Of a DNA stretch of 64,000 bases, positions 17,826 to 25,772 are shown in pieces. Source of the stretch: Pedobacter schmidteae (GTDB lineage Bacteria > Bacteroidota > Bacteroidia > Sphingobacteriales > Sphingobacteriaceae); assembly GCF_900564155.1 (NCBI RefSeq), contig NZ_LS999839.1, positions 5,329,097 to 5,393,096 on the forward strand, in the 5' to 3' direction. The translations under genes and the position numbers were made by a program. The notes beneath the pieces were generated by a model. That model was given only the letters and a program-made list of their open reading frames with translations. It ran no database searches and was not told where the DNA came from. How positions within the stretch are numbered: position 1 is the first letter of the stretch; each line of letters opens with the position of its first letter.

Positions 17826-18011
17826 TTTACCGTTTACTCAATTATTAGTACCACTTACTAAGTTTGAATGAATCATTCTAAAATTTGCATTAAACTTGTT
17901 ATAGATATTAAAACAAACAGAAGTTTGTAAAAAGCGTTCTTATAGGATTGATCAAGATATTTTTACCTAACCTAAAATTATATCTCAATTCAGGTTTCAT
18001 TTGTGTGTTAA

Positions 18012-18046
18012 AAAATGGTAAAGTTCATAGCTTTACCATTTTTTTT
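18012..18046 (+). terminator. Rho-independent terminator
   Basis: Stem AAAATGGTAAAG/CTTTACCATTTT (12 base pairs, 7-base loop) with a run of T after it. It is about 190 bases past the stop of the propeller kinase and is the first terminator after that operon. Confidence 0.7.
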
Positions 18047-18079
18047 ATCCCATCCCGGCAGCTTGCTTTCATTTGTATT

Positions 18080-18226
18080 TCAGGCTGGTACTGCATCAGT
18101 TTCCCCGTTTAATATAAAGTCATATCCAAGTTGCACCTGCTTCGCCTTTCCTTCGTCTCTGCTTCGGAAAATTACAGTTACAATAAGAAGAAAAGCATAC
18201 GCATTGTTGACGGTTTTGGAATGCCG
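18080..18226 (-). pseudogene. Possible fragment of a decayed gene
   Basis: A 48-codon frame bounded by stops, without an ATG, GTG or TTG start. It reads protein-like (for example RSRDEGKAKQVQLGYDF and ILNGETDAVPA). The residue mix looks coding, while the same bases in other frames are Cys-rich and odd. It may be the 3' remnant of a lost gene; chance cannot be excluded. Confidence 0.25.
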
Positions 18227-18394
18227 CTAACCGGCCTATTTTGAAGTTGAAAAAAAATCCGTTTGGGGCCAAATGTTCCATGTCCTTCCTAAGTCTTCGA
18301 TCAAAAAGCTTACACCGGTTCTTCTTTTTACATCCCTTTTTAAGCAGCGCTTGGATTGAGCAGTAAATCAGCATGATTATTTTGTAAAAAATTC

Positions 18395-18424
18395 TTTGTG
18401 AGTTTTCTTTTTGTCTTACTTTTG
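18395..18424 (+). promoter_or_regulatory. Promoter for the small acidic protein gene
   Basis: TTTG, 18 bases, TACTTTTG. The leader to the ATG at 18527 is about 100 bases and very AT-rich. Confidence 0.5.
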
Positions 18425-18526
18425 ATCAGCTAAAAATTTAAAAAAAACATCGTTCTTTTGATTTAGAAAGATTTTTAGTAAATTTAAATTATCAAATAAA
18501 AACCTTACGGAATTATATTTTTTGTA

Positions 18527-18715
18527 ATGAAAACTCCAAAAAAACCAATTAACAAAAGCCAAGCAGAAGATCCAGAAAATGACCTGGATGATTCGTATGA
18601 AGAAACCACTAAGAAGAAATCATACGATGATGATGATGACGATCTCGATATGCCATTAGATGATCTGGACACCTTTGATAGTTTTGGTTCGGATGATGAC
18701 GATGACGATTATTAA
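18527..18715 (+). CDS. Small Asp-rich acidic protein
   Basis: A 62-residue protein with a basic N terminus (MKTPKKPINK), a short TKKKS basic island, and two runs of aspartates, the last just before the terminal Tyr. There is no signal peptide or membrane segment. The gene is framed by its own promoter and a strong terminator, which supports it being real. The composition suggests an intrinsically disordered protein that could bind cations or basic proteins, or mimic nucleic acid; this is inference. No named family is recognised. Confidence 0.7.
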   Translation: MKTPKKPINKSQAEDPENDLDDSYEETTKKKSYDDDDDDLDMPLDDLDTFDSFGSDDDDDDY

Positions 18716-18735
18716 CAATTAAAAAAATACATAAT

Positions 18736-18765
18736 AAAAGGCATCCCTATGGGATGCTTTTTATT
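18736..18765 (+). terminator. Rho-independent terminator after the small acidic gene
   Basis: Stem GCATCCC/GGGATGC with a 3-base loop, flanked by AAAAG and TTTTTATTTT. It follows the stop codon by about 20 bases. Confidence 0.88.
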
Positions 18766-18791
18766 TTAACTACTTCCTCTTCTTAGAAAAC

Positions 18792-19910
18792 ATGACCATA
18801 ATTCCTGTAACCGATAAGCAAACCAGAAAAGATTTTTTAAATGTTAGCCGTTTGATTTATAAAGATGACACCAATTGGATTTGTCCTCTGGATCAGGATG
18901 TAGAGAAAATTTTTAATGAAGAGAAAAATCCGTTTTTCAAACACGGTAGCTGTACCCGTTGGATTTTAACCAACAAAGATGGCAAACTTATTGGCAGAAT
19001 AGCCGCATTTGTAAACGAAAAAAAAGCATATAACTATGAACAGCCGACTGGTGGCCTGGGCTTTTTTGAGTGTATAAACGATTCTAAAGCAGCATTTTTA
19101 CTTTTCGAAACGGCCAAATCCTGGCTTCAGGAAAAGGGCATGAAAGCGATGGATGGGCCAATTAATTTTGGCGAGAACGATTCTTTCTGGGGTTTACTGG
19201 TAGAAGGTTTTACTCCTCCTTCTTATGGGATGAACTATAATCCTCCATATTATCATTCATTTTTTACCAACTATGGTTTTAAAACCGAATACGAGCAAAT
19301 TACCAATCACCTGGCTGTTAGAAAGCCTTTTCCGGAGCGTTTTACTAAAATAGCCAATTGGGTTGCCGCCAAACCGGGTTATACATTTGAACATTTTTCA
19401 AAAAAAAATGCATCCAAATATGTAGACGACCTGATGGAAATTTATAACGATGGCTGGAAAGATTTTGAAAATTTTGTTCCCATAAAAAAAGAAACACTGG
19501 AGGAGAGCTTTCAACAGATGCAGACCATCATGGACGAAAAACTGATCTGGTTTGCTTATGTTAATGGAGAACCGGCATCCTTTGTGGTCATCATTCCGGA
19601 TGCTAACCAAATGATTAAGGGATTTAATGGTAAACTGGGCTTGATAGAAAAGCTAAAGTTTGTGTACAGGCGCTGGGTAGGTGTAAACAGAATGCGGGCA
19701 ATAGTGATGGGTACTAAATCGGCTTATCAAAAACATGGCCTTGAATCGGCCTTATTCATTAAACTGAAAGAATATGTTTTGCCAAAAAATCAATACGACG
19801 AACTGGAGCTTTCCTGGGTAGGTGATTTTAATGATAAGATGCTCGCTATTCATCAAGCAACAGGTGCCACTTTTGGAAAGCGACACCTGACGATGCGAAA
19901 ATTATTTTAG
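18792..19910 (+). CDS. GNAT-like N-acetyltransferase family protein
   Basis: A 372-residue soluble protein with a GNAT-like layout. The N-terminal half includes WILTNKDGKLIGRIAAFVN, which looks like the central strands of a GNAT core, and MDGPINFGENDSFWGLLVEGF; the C-terminal half has a second similar core (WFAYVNGEPASFVVIIPD). It resembles the YghO-type proteins found across bacteria, whose substrate is unknown to me. It converges on the XRE gene with 2 bases between stop codons. Confidence 0.6.
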   Translation: MTIIPVTDKQTRKDFLNVSRLIYKDDTNWICPLDQDVEKIFNEEKNPFFKHGSCTRWILTNKDGKLIGRIAAFVNEKKAYNYEQPTGGLGFFECINDSKAAFLLFETAKSWLQEKGMKAMDGPINFGENDSFWGLLVEGFTPPSYGMNYNPPYYHSFFTNYGFKTEYEQITNHLAVRKPFPERFTKIANWVAAKPGYTFEHFSKKNASKYVDDLMEIYNDGWKDFENFVPIKKETLEESFQQMQTIMDEKLIWFAYVNGEPASFVVIIPDANQMIKGFNGKLGLIEKLKFVYRRWVGVNRMRAIVMGTKSAYQKHGLESALFIKLKEYVLPKNQYDELELSWVGDFNDKMLAIHQATGATFGKRHLTMRKLF

Positions 19911-19912
19911 AT

Positions 19913-20242
19913 TTATTTCTCTCTGATTTCTTCGTAAAGATCAATTACTTTCTTCTGAAGTTTAATGATCTCTTCTTCCCTTTGGGCCAACTTCTCCTTT
20001 AAATTATTAATTTCTTCATAATTAAGCGACTGAGGGTTTTCTCCCTCTTTAGAAATTATATCCATTGTCGAAACCTCGAAAAGATTTGCAATTTGGGCCA
20101 ATCTTGAAATGTTTATATCTGTGATACCCGTTTCGATTTTTGAGAACGCAGGGATTGAAATATTTAGACGTTTAGCCACTTCCCCCTGGCTCCAGCCATT
20201 TTTTTGGCGCAATTGTCTAATGTTTTTTCCAATGATATTCAT
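19913..20242 (-). CDS. XRE-family regulator with C-terminal coiled coil
   Basis: A 109-residue DNA-binding protein: a helix-turn-helix of the Cro/C1 type (residues about 5-60, NIRQLRQKNGWSQGEVAKRL, then ISRLAQIANLFEV), followed by a heptad-like charged tail (about 70-105) that likely forms a dimerising coiled coil. It is the last gene of the leftward glmU-like, tpiA, prmA, mpl group, 29 bases after mpl. Its targets are unknown. Confidence 0.87.
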   Translation of the reverse strand: MNIIGKNIRQLRQKNGWSQGEVAKRLNISIPAFSKIETGITDINISRLAQIANLFEVSTMDIISKEGENPQSLNYEEINNLKEKLAQREEEIIKLQKKVIDLYEEIREK

Positions 20243-20271
20243 ATTTTAAATTTAGGTGTGTAATCTTGTAA

Positions 20272-21639
20272 TTATATTCCTTGCTCAACTATATTCAACT
20301 CACGTGCCAAATTAACGAGATCAACTCCCCCAAAATTCCCTGAACTCATCAGAAGTAAGTTCGTACGATAAAATTTTACTTTAAGCAAATATTGTTTTAA
20401 CAACTCTGAATTATCAAAAAAGTGCAATTCAGTATCGTTAAAAGCTTTTTGTACATCTATTTTTGTAAAAGGTTCGAGTTTTTTATGCTGAAAAGTTTTT
20501 TCATCAATATACACAATTGCCGTATCAGCGGCTTTCATGGTGTCTGCATATTGAACCAAAAAGTCCCTGTTCAGGCTACTAAATGTATGTAACTCTATAC
20601 ACGCAACTAATTTCCTATCCGGAAATTGCGCCTTCACTGCCTCTATAGTTGCCTTTAACTTTGAGGGTGAATGTGCAAAATCCTTGTAGACATTAGTTTC
20701 GCCTTCGGCCAGCAACAATTCTAATCTTTTTGCGGCTCCGGTAAAAGAACCAATAGCAGTATCAAATTGTTTGCTGTCAATGCCTAATTCTTTACAAATT
20801 AATTTTGCGGCGTTCATATTCATCAGGTTATGATCGCCAAATACCATGAGTGGTGTTTCTTCTGGCATCAGATAAGTAATGCCATCCTTTACCATATGCT
20901 CGGGAATTCCATAACCTATCTTTTCTATATCTGTCCGCGCATTTTTAACGATCTGTTCCAGATCATGATCTGTTTCACAATAGATCAGTTTACCCTCAGG
21001 TTGAATAGTATCAATAAACAATTCAAACTGCCTGGTATAATCTGCATAGGTTTTAAATACATTAATATGGTCCCAGGCAATACCGCTGATCACCGCCAGA
21101 TTGGCTTTGTACAGGTGAAACTTTGGCCTTCTGTCAATAGGTGAAGCCAGGTACTCGTCTCCCTCTATCACTATCAATGGTGCTTCGTGTGTTAGCTTTA
21201 CCATGGTATCAAAGCCTGCCAGCTGGGCCCCAACCATGTAATCGAAGTCGCGGTTATAAAAATTAAGCACATGTAAAATCATCGAGGTAATGGTCGTTTT
21301 ACCATGACTTCCGCCAATAACTACTCTCAGCTTATCTTTAGTTTGCTCATATATATATTCTGGGTAAGAATATATTTTAAGTCCCAGTTGTTGTGCCTTT
21401 AACAGTTCCTGATTGTCCGTCAACGCATGCATGCCCAAAATTACCGCATCCAGATCGGCAGTAATATTTGCTTCATTCCAGCCCATTTCGGCCGGCAAAA
21501 TCCCATACCTGGCCAGCCTGCTGCTTGATGGTTCAAAAATAACGTCGTCGGATCCTGTTACCTGATATCCTTTTTTGTGTAAAGCTATGGCCAGGTTATG
21601 CATTGCACTTCCACCTATTGCTATAAAATGTATACGCAT
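20272..21639 (-). CDS. mpl: UDP-N-acetylmuramate:L-Ala-gamma-D-Glu-meso-DAP ligase
   Basis: Murein recycling ligase that joins a recovered tripeptide to UDP-MurNAc. It is a 455-residue Mur ligase with an N-terminal Rossmann segment (IAIGGSAMHNLA), the ATP loop GGSHGKTTIT near residue 110, the central EGDEY motif, and a C-terminal domain starting near VYKDFAHSPSKL. The Mpl-specific N terminus (HFIAIGGSAM) separates it from MurC. It implies meso-diaminopimelate peptidoglycan. It lies 19 bases downstream of prmA. Confidence 0.93.
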   Translation of the reverse strand: MRIHFIAIGGSAMHNLAIALHKKGYQVTGSDDVIFEPSSSRLARYGILPAEMGWNEANITADLDAVILGMHALTDNQELLKAQQLGLKIYSYPEYIYEQTKDKLRVVIGGSHGKTTITSMILHVLNFYNRDFDYMVGAQLAGFDTMVKLTHEAPLIVIEGDEYLASPIDRRPKFHLYKANLAVISGIAWDHINVFKTYADYTRQFELFIDTIQPEGKLIYCETDHDLEQIVKNARTDIEKIGYGIPEHMVKDGITYLMPEETPLMVFGDHNLMNMNAAKLICKELGIDSKQFDTAIGSFTGAAKRLELLLAEGETNVYKDFAHSPSKLKATIEAVKAQFPDRKLVACIELHTFSSLNRDFLVQYADTMKAADTAIVYIDEKTFQHKKLEPFTKIDVQKAFNDTELHFFDNSELLKQYLLKVKFYRTNLLLMSSGNFGGVDLVNLARELNIVEQGI

Positions 21640-21658
21640 ACGCTATAAATTTATCGGG

Positions 21659-22498
21659 TTAATCTTTCTTAAAACAGGCGGCTACCCATTCACCTATTTT
21701 TTTATGATTAACATAATTGATTCCAAATGGTTTACAAGCCTCTTTGATCATCTCCAGATCCGGCGACTCATAAAACCCGCTGAAAAAGATACTACCGTCC
21801 TGTTTAAGAACATTGGCATAAACTGGTATCTGATCTAACAAAATATTACGGTTGATATTGGCCAGGATGATATCAAAAGTTGTAGATGGAATCACTTCCT
21901 TTCCGCCACATAGCGCATCCATATTGGTAATACCATTTAGTGCAGCATTTTCTATAGCACTCAGGTAACATACCTCGTCGTTATCAATAGCAACTAGTTT
22001 TGATGCACCTTTTTTTGCAGCAAGAATGGCAAGGATGGCTGTCCCGCAACCCATATCCAGAATTTCCTTCCCTGCAACATCTGTTTCCAGAATATACTCC
22101 ATCATCATGGTGGTGGTTTGATGATGGCCGGTACCGAACGCCATTTTTGGGTCGATCACAATTTCGTATTCATATTCAGGCTTTGCTTCATGAAAAGTTG
22201 CTCTCACATAACACCGGTTATCAACAATTAAAGGTTCAAAATTCTTTTCCCACTCTTCATTCCAGTTTTTCCCTTCAATTTCTGTAACCACGTAAGTACT
22301 GTCAAAATCATTTTCAAACTCCTTCAGTACATTTTTCAAACGGTCTTCGTCATAGGCATTCATTTCAATAAATGCCAGGAAGCCCCCCTCCTGCTCTTCA
22401 AAAGTATTAAATCCTATATCGCCTAGCTCAGCAATCAATAAATCCTGCTGATACGCTTCAATAGCCTTAAAACTAAAAGTTACCTGTATATATTTCAT
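21659..22498 (-). CDS. prmA: Ribosomal protein L11 methyltransferase
   Basis: SAM-dependent methyltransferase that methylates ribosomal protein L11. It has 279 residues with an N-terminal substrate-binding domain and a Rossmann core: motif I LDMGCGTAILAILAAKKGA, then IDNDEVC and ILANINRNIL (the NPPY-like position), preceded by the family signature KMAFGTGHHQTT. Its ATG overlaps the tpiA stop codon by one base (TAATG), so the two are coupled. Confidence 0.95.
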   Translation of the reverse strand: MKYIQVTFSFKAIEAYQQDLLIAELGDIGFNTFEEQEGGFLAFIEMNAYDEDRLKNVLKEFENDFDSTYVVTEIEGKNWNEEWEKNFEPLIVDNRCYVRATFHEAKPEYEYEIVIDPKMAFGTGHHQTTTMMMEYILETDVAGKEILDMGCGTAILAILAAKKGASKLVAIDNDEVCYLSAIENAALNGITNMDALCGGKEVIPSTTFDIILANINRNILLDQIPVYANVLKQDGSIFFSGFYESPDLEMIKEACKPFGINYVNHKKIGEWVAACFKKD

Positions 22499-23259
22499 TA
22501 AGAATTAAATGCTTTAACAATGTCTACAAAATCTCTTGATTTTAGAGATGCCCCTCCAATCAAACCACCATCAATATCTGCCTGTGCAAATAGTTCAGCA
22601 GCATTTTTCGAATTGCAGCTACCTCCGTACAAAATGGTTGTATTGTCTGCCACTTCATTACTGTATTTGGCCGCAATTTCTTTTCTGATGTATGCATGAA
22701 CTTCCTGTGCCTGATCGGAAGTAGCAGTAAGCCCTGTTCCAATAGCCCATACCGGCTCATAAGCAATTACCACTTTCGAAAAATCGGCAGCGCTTAAGCC
22801 AAATATACCTTGTTCCAATTGGGTTTTAAGGACATCGAAATAAGTTCCATTGTTTCTTTCGTCCAATGTTTCGCCGATACAGAAAATGGGAGAAAGTTCA
22901 TTTTCTAATGCTTTAACAGTTTTCTGCGCAAGTAATTCATTACTTTCTGCAAAATACTGGCGTCTTTCTGAATGGCCGATGATGACATAGGCACAACCAA
23001 CAGATTTTATCATTGCTGCCGAGATCTCGCCGGTATAAGCACCGCTATCATTTTGATGGCAGTTTTGCGCACCTATTTTAACAACATCACCACCCAATTT
23101 AGCCAGGCTGTTTAAATGAATATATGGCGAGCAAATGATGGCAATCTGATCGCCCTTTTTCTCATCTCTAACCATATTAACGATTTCCGAAAATAAAGAT
23201 ACACCACTGGCATAATCCAGATTCATTTTCCAATTTCCTGCAACTATTTTTTTTCTCAT
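22498..23259 (-). CDS. tpiA: Triosephosphate isomerase
   Basis: Glycolytic TIM-barrel enzyme that interconverts dihydroxyacetone phosphate and glyceraldehyde 3-phosphate. The 253-residue chain has NWKMN (Lys), the catalytic His in IIGHSERR, the catalytic Glu in VVIAYEPVWAIGTG, and the phosphate loop YGGSCNSKN with GGLIGGASL. The length is normal. It is one base overlapped with prmA and 56 bases from the glmU-like gene. Confidence 0.98.
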   Translation of the reverse strand: MRKKIVAGNWKMNLDYASGVSLFSEIVNMVRDEKKGDQIAIICSPYIHLNSLAKLGGDVVKIGAQNCHQNDSGAYTGEISAAMIKSVGCAYVIIGHSERRQYFAESNELLAQKTVKALENELSPIFCIGETLDERNNGTYFDVLKTQLEQGIFGLSAADFSKVVIAYEPVWAIGTGLTATSDQAQEVHAYIRKEIAAKYSNEVADNTTILYGGSCNSKNAAELFAQADIDGGLIGGASLKSRDFVDIVKAFNS

Positions 23260-23315
23260 TGTATATTGTTATTTAGTAGGTTTTATTTTTAATTGATTAC
23301 GATCAGTTTACGAAA

Positions 23316-24491
23316 TTAAATACCTCTGTAAGGTTTTGTCATTTCAAAGATAGCCGCTAAAATATCCTTTTCAACGTTATCAAAGGGTATATTTCGGCGT
23401 TCATATACTTTTTCTGCAGTTTCAAACAACTTATCCAGTTTATAAACATCAAATCCGTCGGCACCACCCCATCCAAAATCGGGAATAAAATGACTTGGGA
23501 AACCCGAGCCAAAAATATTTGCACTTACGCCAATCACGGTACCGGTATTGAACATGGTATTTATGCCACACTTGACATGGTCGGCCATAATCATTCCGCA
23601 AAACTGCAATCCGGTTTCGCGGGGGGCAGCCGTTTCATAGTCCCACAACTTCACGTTGGCGTAATTATTTTTCAGATTAGAATTGTTGGTATCTGCGCCA
23701 ATGTTACACCATTGTCCCAATACCGAATTGCCCAGGTATCCTTCGTGCCCTTTAGAAGAGTAGCCCCAGATCACGGCATTGTTAATCTCGCCGCCTACAC
23801 GGCTAAAAGGGCCAATGGTGGTTTGTCCGTAAATCTTGGTCCCCATTTTTACCTGAGAGTTATTGCACAAAGCAAAGGAGCCCCTGATATGACAACCTTC
23901 CCATACCTGCGAATTTGTACCTATATATATAGGTCCGTTTAAACTGTTAAACGTCGAACACTCGGCCTCAGCACCTTCTTCGGCAAAAATGGCGTCTCCC
24001 AAAAAAGCATTCGTTGTACTTAGCCTGGCTGACGTTCGCCCCTTGGTTAATAATAAAAAATCTTTTTTCAGTTCCTCATCATTGTTTCTGAAAATATCTT
24101 CCGGAACAGCAATCCTGATCAACTCAGCCGTATGTATCCTGACATGCAATTGCGGCTCGATATCCGTACTGAATACTTCTCCGGGCTTTAGTTTACAGGC
24201 AATGAGCAAGGTGTCTTTTTTAAGTAGCTCGCCTTCCTCCAGCGCAGTTATAGCTTCAAGCAAGGCCTCATCCGGACATACAGAACCGTTAATATAACAT
24301 CCGGCTCCTTCAAGCTTCGGATATTTGGCTTTCAGATGGCTGGTGGTGATAAAACCGTATTCGGCATTTAAATGCTTTGCCCACTTTTCGGCAATAGTTA
24401 AAATTCCAACACGAAAATCTGCAACCGGTCTGGTAAACGACAATGGCCTTAAGGATGCCCAGGCATTGTCATCAAATAGATTGATCATCAT
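23316..24491 (-). CDS. Alternative GlmU-type sugar nucleotidyltransferase/acetyltransferase
   Basis: A 391-residue protein of the Bacteroidota-type alternative GlmU family, thought to make UDP-N-acetylglucosamine for the wall and lipopolysaccharide. The N-terminal half is a divergent nucleotidyltransferase (starts near MINLFDDNAWASLRPLSFTR, without the classic GxGTRM loop). From about residue 185 it has a left-handed beta-helix with hexapeptide repeats (PIYIGTNSQVWEGC, TTIGPFSRVGG, GINTMFNTGTVIGV). It heads an operon with tpiA, prmA, mpl and the XRE gene, which joins wall precursor synthesis with wall recycling. Enzyme activity is inferred from family membership. Confidence 0.82.
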   Translation of the reverse strand: MMINLFDDNAWASLRPLSFTRPVADFRVGILTIAEKWAKHLNAEYGFITTSHLKAKYPKLEGAGCYINGSVCPDEALLEAITALEEGELLKKDTLLIACKLKPGEVFSTDIEPQLHVRIHTAELIRIAVPEDIFRNNDEELKKDFLLLTKGRTSARLSTTNAFLGDAIFAEEGAEAECSTFNSLNGPIYIGTNSQVWEGCHIRGSFALCNNSQVKMGTKIYGQTTIGPFSRVGGEINNAVIWGYSSKGHEGYLGNSVLGQWCNIGADTNNSNLKNNYANVKLWDYETAAPRETGLQFCGMIMADHVKCGINTMFNTGTVIGVSANIFGSGFPSHFIPDFGWGGADGFDVYKLDKLFETAEKVYERRNIPFDNVEKDILAAIFEMTKPYRGI

Positions 24492-24503
24492 AAGCTACAA
24501 AAA

Positions 24504-24538
24504 TAAAAAAAGTCCCGAAGCAATAGCATCGGGACTTA
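24504..24538 (-). terminator. Rho-independent terminator after rpmE2
   Basis: On the - strand: AGTCCCGA...TCGGGACT with an inner GC/GC pair and a TATT loop, followed by TTTTTTATTTTTG. It ends the rpmE2 transcript 20 bases after the stop, just before the glmU-like gene. Confidence 0.9.
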
Positions 24539-24561
24539 AATAATTTCTTATTTGTGTATAA

Positions 24562-24810
24562 TTACTTTTTAGCGTAACGTGTTTTGAATTTATCGATACG
24601 ACCGGCAGTATCAACCAATTTCATTTTACCAGTATAAAAAGGGTGAGAAGTGTGAGAAATCTCTAATTTATATAAAGGATACTCGTTGCCATCTTCCCAT
24701 TGGATAGTCTCTTTAGTATCTACACAAGATTTAGTTAAAAAAGAATACTCGTTTGACATATCTTTAAACACTACAAATCTATAGTTTGATGGATGCAGAT
24801 CTTTTTTCAT
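24562..24810 (-). CDS. rpmE2: Ribosomal protein L31, type B
   Basis: Large-subunit ribosomal protein of 82 residues. It belongs to the zinc-free (type B) form: no CxxC pair is present and only one Cys occurs. The N terminus MKKDLHPSNYRFVVFKD and the motif SHPFYTGKMKLVDTAGR are typical. It is a single-gene unit with its own promoter and terminator. Confidence 0.95.
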   Translation of the reverse strand: MKKDLHPSNYRFVVFKDMSNEYSFLTKSCVDTKETIQWEDGNEYPLYKLEISHTSHPFYTGKMKLVDTAGRIDKFKTRYAKK

Positions 24811-24854
24811 ATTATTATATACTTATTTGTCTTTGTCGCTTATTTTTAAGGATG

Positions 24855-24885
24855 CAAATATCAGAATTTTATTTTTTAATAACAA
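24855..24885 (-). promoter_or_regulatory. Promoter of rpmE2
   Basis: On the - strand: TTG, 20 bases, GATATTTG (one mismatch to TAnnTTTG), about 45 bases before the ATG. Confidence 0.55.
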
Positions 24886-24900
24886 GTATGTGTGGAAAAA

Positions 24901-25188
24901 TTATCTGCTATACTTTTTTCTGGTCTCCACTTTCTCCTTTTGCCGGCTGATATAGGCATCCGCAATAACTTCGGCCGAAGGTAAATTGGAGTTACTGATC
25001 AGCAGGGCCTTGAGTTTTTCTTCGTTCACATCTGTTCTATAAAGGATATTCATCATTTTTGAGATATTATTGTCCAACAGGTAAGCAAAAGCCTCTATAA
25101 GGCGTGCCCGCAACAACTCTTCCGAAACGATGTCGTCCACTTCAAAATCGGTACTCACAATTGTGCTTAATGATTTAAAATCTTCCAT
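24901..25188 (-). CDS. Small helical protein of unknown function
   Basis: A 95-residue protein, highly helical and charged, without a signal peptide or membrane segment. The start at 25188 (MEDFKSL) is chosen because the ATG overlaps the mce stop by one base (TAATG); a longer frame to 25206 is possible. Its tight coupling to methylmalonyl-CoA epimerase suggests a shared operon rather than a known shared function. I do not recognise a family. Confidence 0.65.
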   Translation of the reverse strand: MEDFKSLSTIVSTDFEVDDIVSEELLRARLIEAFAYLLDNNISKMMNILYRTDVNEEKLKALLISNSNLPSAEVIADAYISRQKEKVETRKKYSR

Positions 25189-25592
25189 TATCTGATTTCC
25201 TGACACAGTTCAACTAAAACGCCATTGGTACCTTTAGGGTGCACAAAACACACCAGCTTATTATCGGCTCCTGCTTTCGGCTCCTCGTTCAGCAGCATAA
25301 AACCCCCGGCTTTCAACCGCTGCATTTCGGCAACTATATCTTCCACATCAAAGGCAATGTGGTGTATGCCTTCGCCCCTCTTTTCCAAAAATTTAGCAAT
25401 CGGACTATCGGGTGAGGTGGCCGACAACAACTCAATTTTATTGGGGCCACTTGCGAAAAAGGCCGTATTTACTCCTTCAGAGGCAACTTCTTCCTTTTTA
25501 TAACAAGCCGTACCCAGCAGTTTTTCATAAAGATCACAGGCGCCATCCATATCTTTAACTGCAATACCTATATGTTCTATTTTCTTCATCAT
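25188..25592 (-). CDS. mce: Methylmalonyl-CoA epimerase
   Basis: VOC-fold epimerase that interconverts the (R) and (S) forms of methylmalonyl-CoA, linking propionate or succinyl-CoA metabolism to the mutase. The 134-residue chain shows the two paired betaalphabetabetabeta modules, with metal ligands His in IEHIGIAV, His in IHHIAFDV and Glu in VLVELCQ. The start may be either of the two adjacent ATG codons. The mutase genes are not in the window. Confidence 0.92.
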   Translation of the reverse strand: MMKKIEHIGIAVKDMDGACDLYEKLLGTACYKKEEVASEGVNTAFFASGPNKIELLSATSPDSPIAKFLEKRGEGIHHIAFDVEDIVAEMQRLKAGGFMLLNEEPKAGADNKLVCFVHPKGTNGVLVELCQEIR

Positions 25593-25718
25593 CTATTTCC
25601 TTTAATGGCTATACAACCGTCATACGCCATTCTCTGTGATTTACCGGTATCCTTTACAAACGTTAGAAAAATGTAAAAATGCATGTTTTAACTATACCGT
25701 CATAGGTATTATTTATAA

Positions 25719-25746
25719 TTGTTGGCAATCTTTTTTTGTATCTTTG
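25719..25746 (+). promoter_or_regulatory. Promoter of the isc genes
   Basis: TTG, 17 bases, TATCTTTG, about 26 bases before the iscS ATG. No obvious IscR-type palindrome overlaps it. Confidence 0.65.
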
Positions 25747-25772
25747 TCTATTATTAAGAACAAATATATACA

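Larger units (their letters stand above)
17826..18526. other. Gene-poor intergenic stretch
   Basis: About 700 bases without a convincing gene. It holds a terminator near 18012-18046, a possible decayed reading frame at 18080-18226, and a promoter at 18395-18424 for the small acidic protein gene. No RNA gene or origin-like box cluster was recognised. Confidence 0.6.

Noticed and set aside
18015..18230. A 71-codon frame on the + strand
   Set aside because: It begins inside a terminator stem, has odd composition and no neighbour or homologue pattern.
18120..18374. An 84-codon frame on the - strand in the gene-poor stretch
   Set aside because: Cys-rich and low in coding character; a different frame across part of it looks more protein-like.
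17826..18526. Small RNA or origin of replication in the gene-poor stretch
   Set aside because: No conserved RNA fold, DnaA-box cluster or AT-rich unwinding pattern could be supported by eye.
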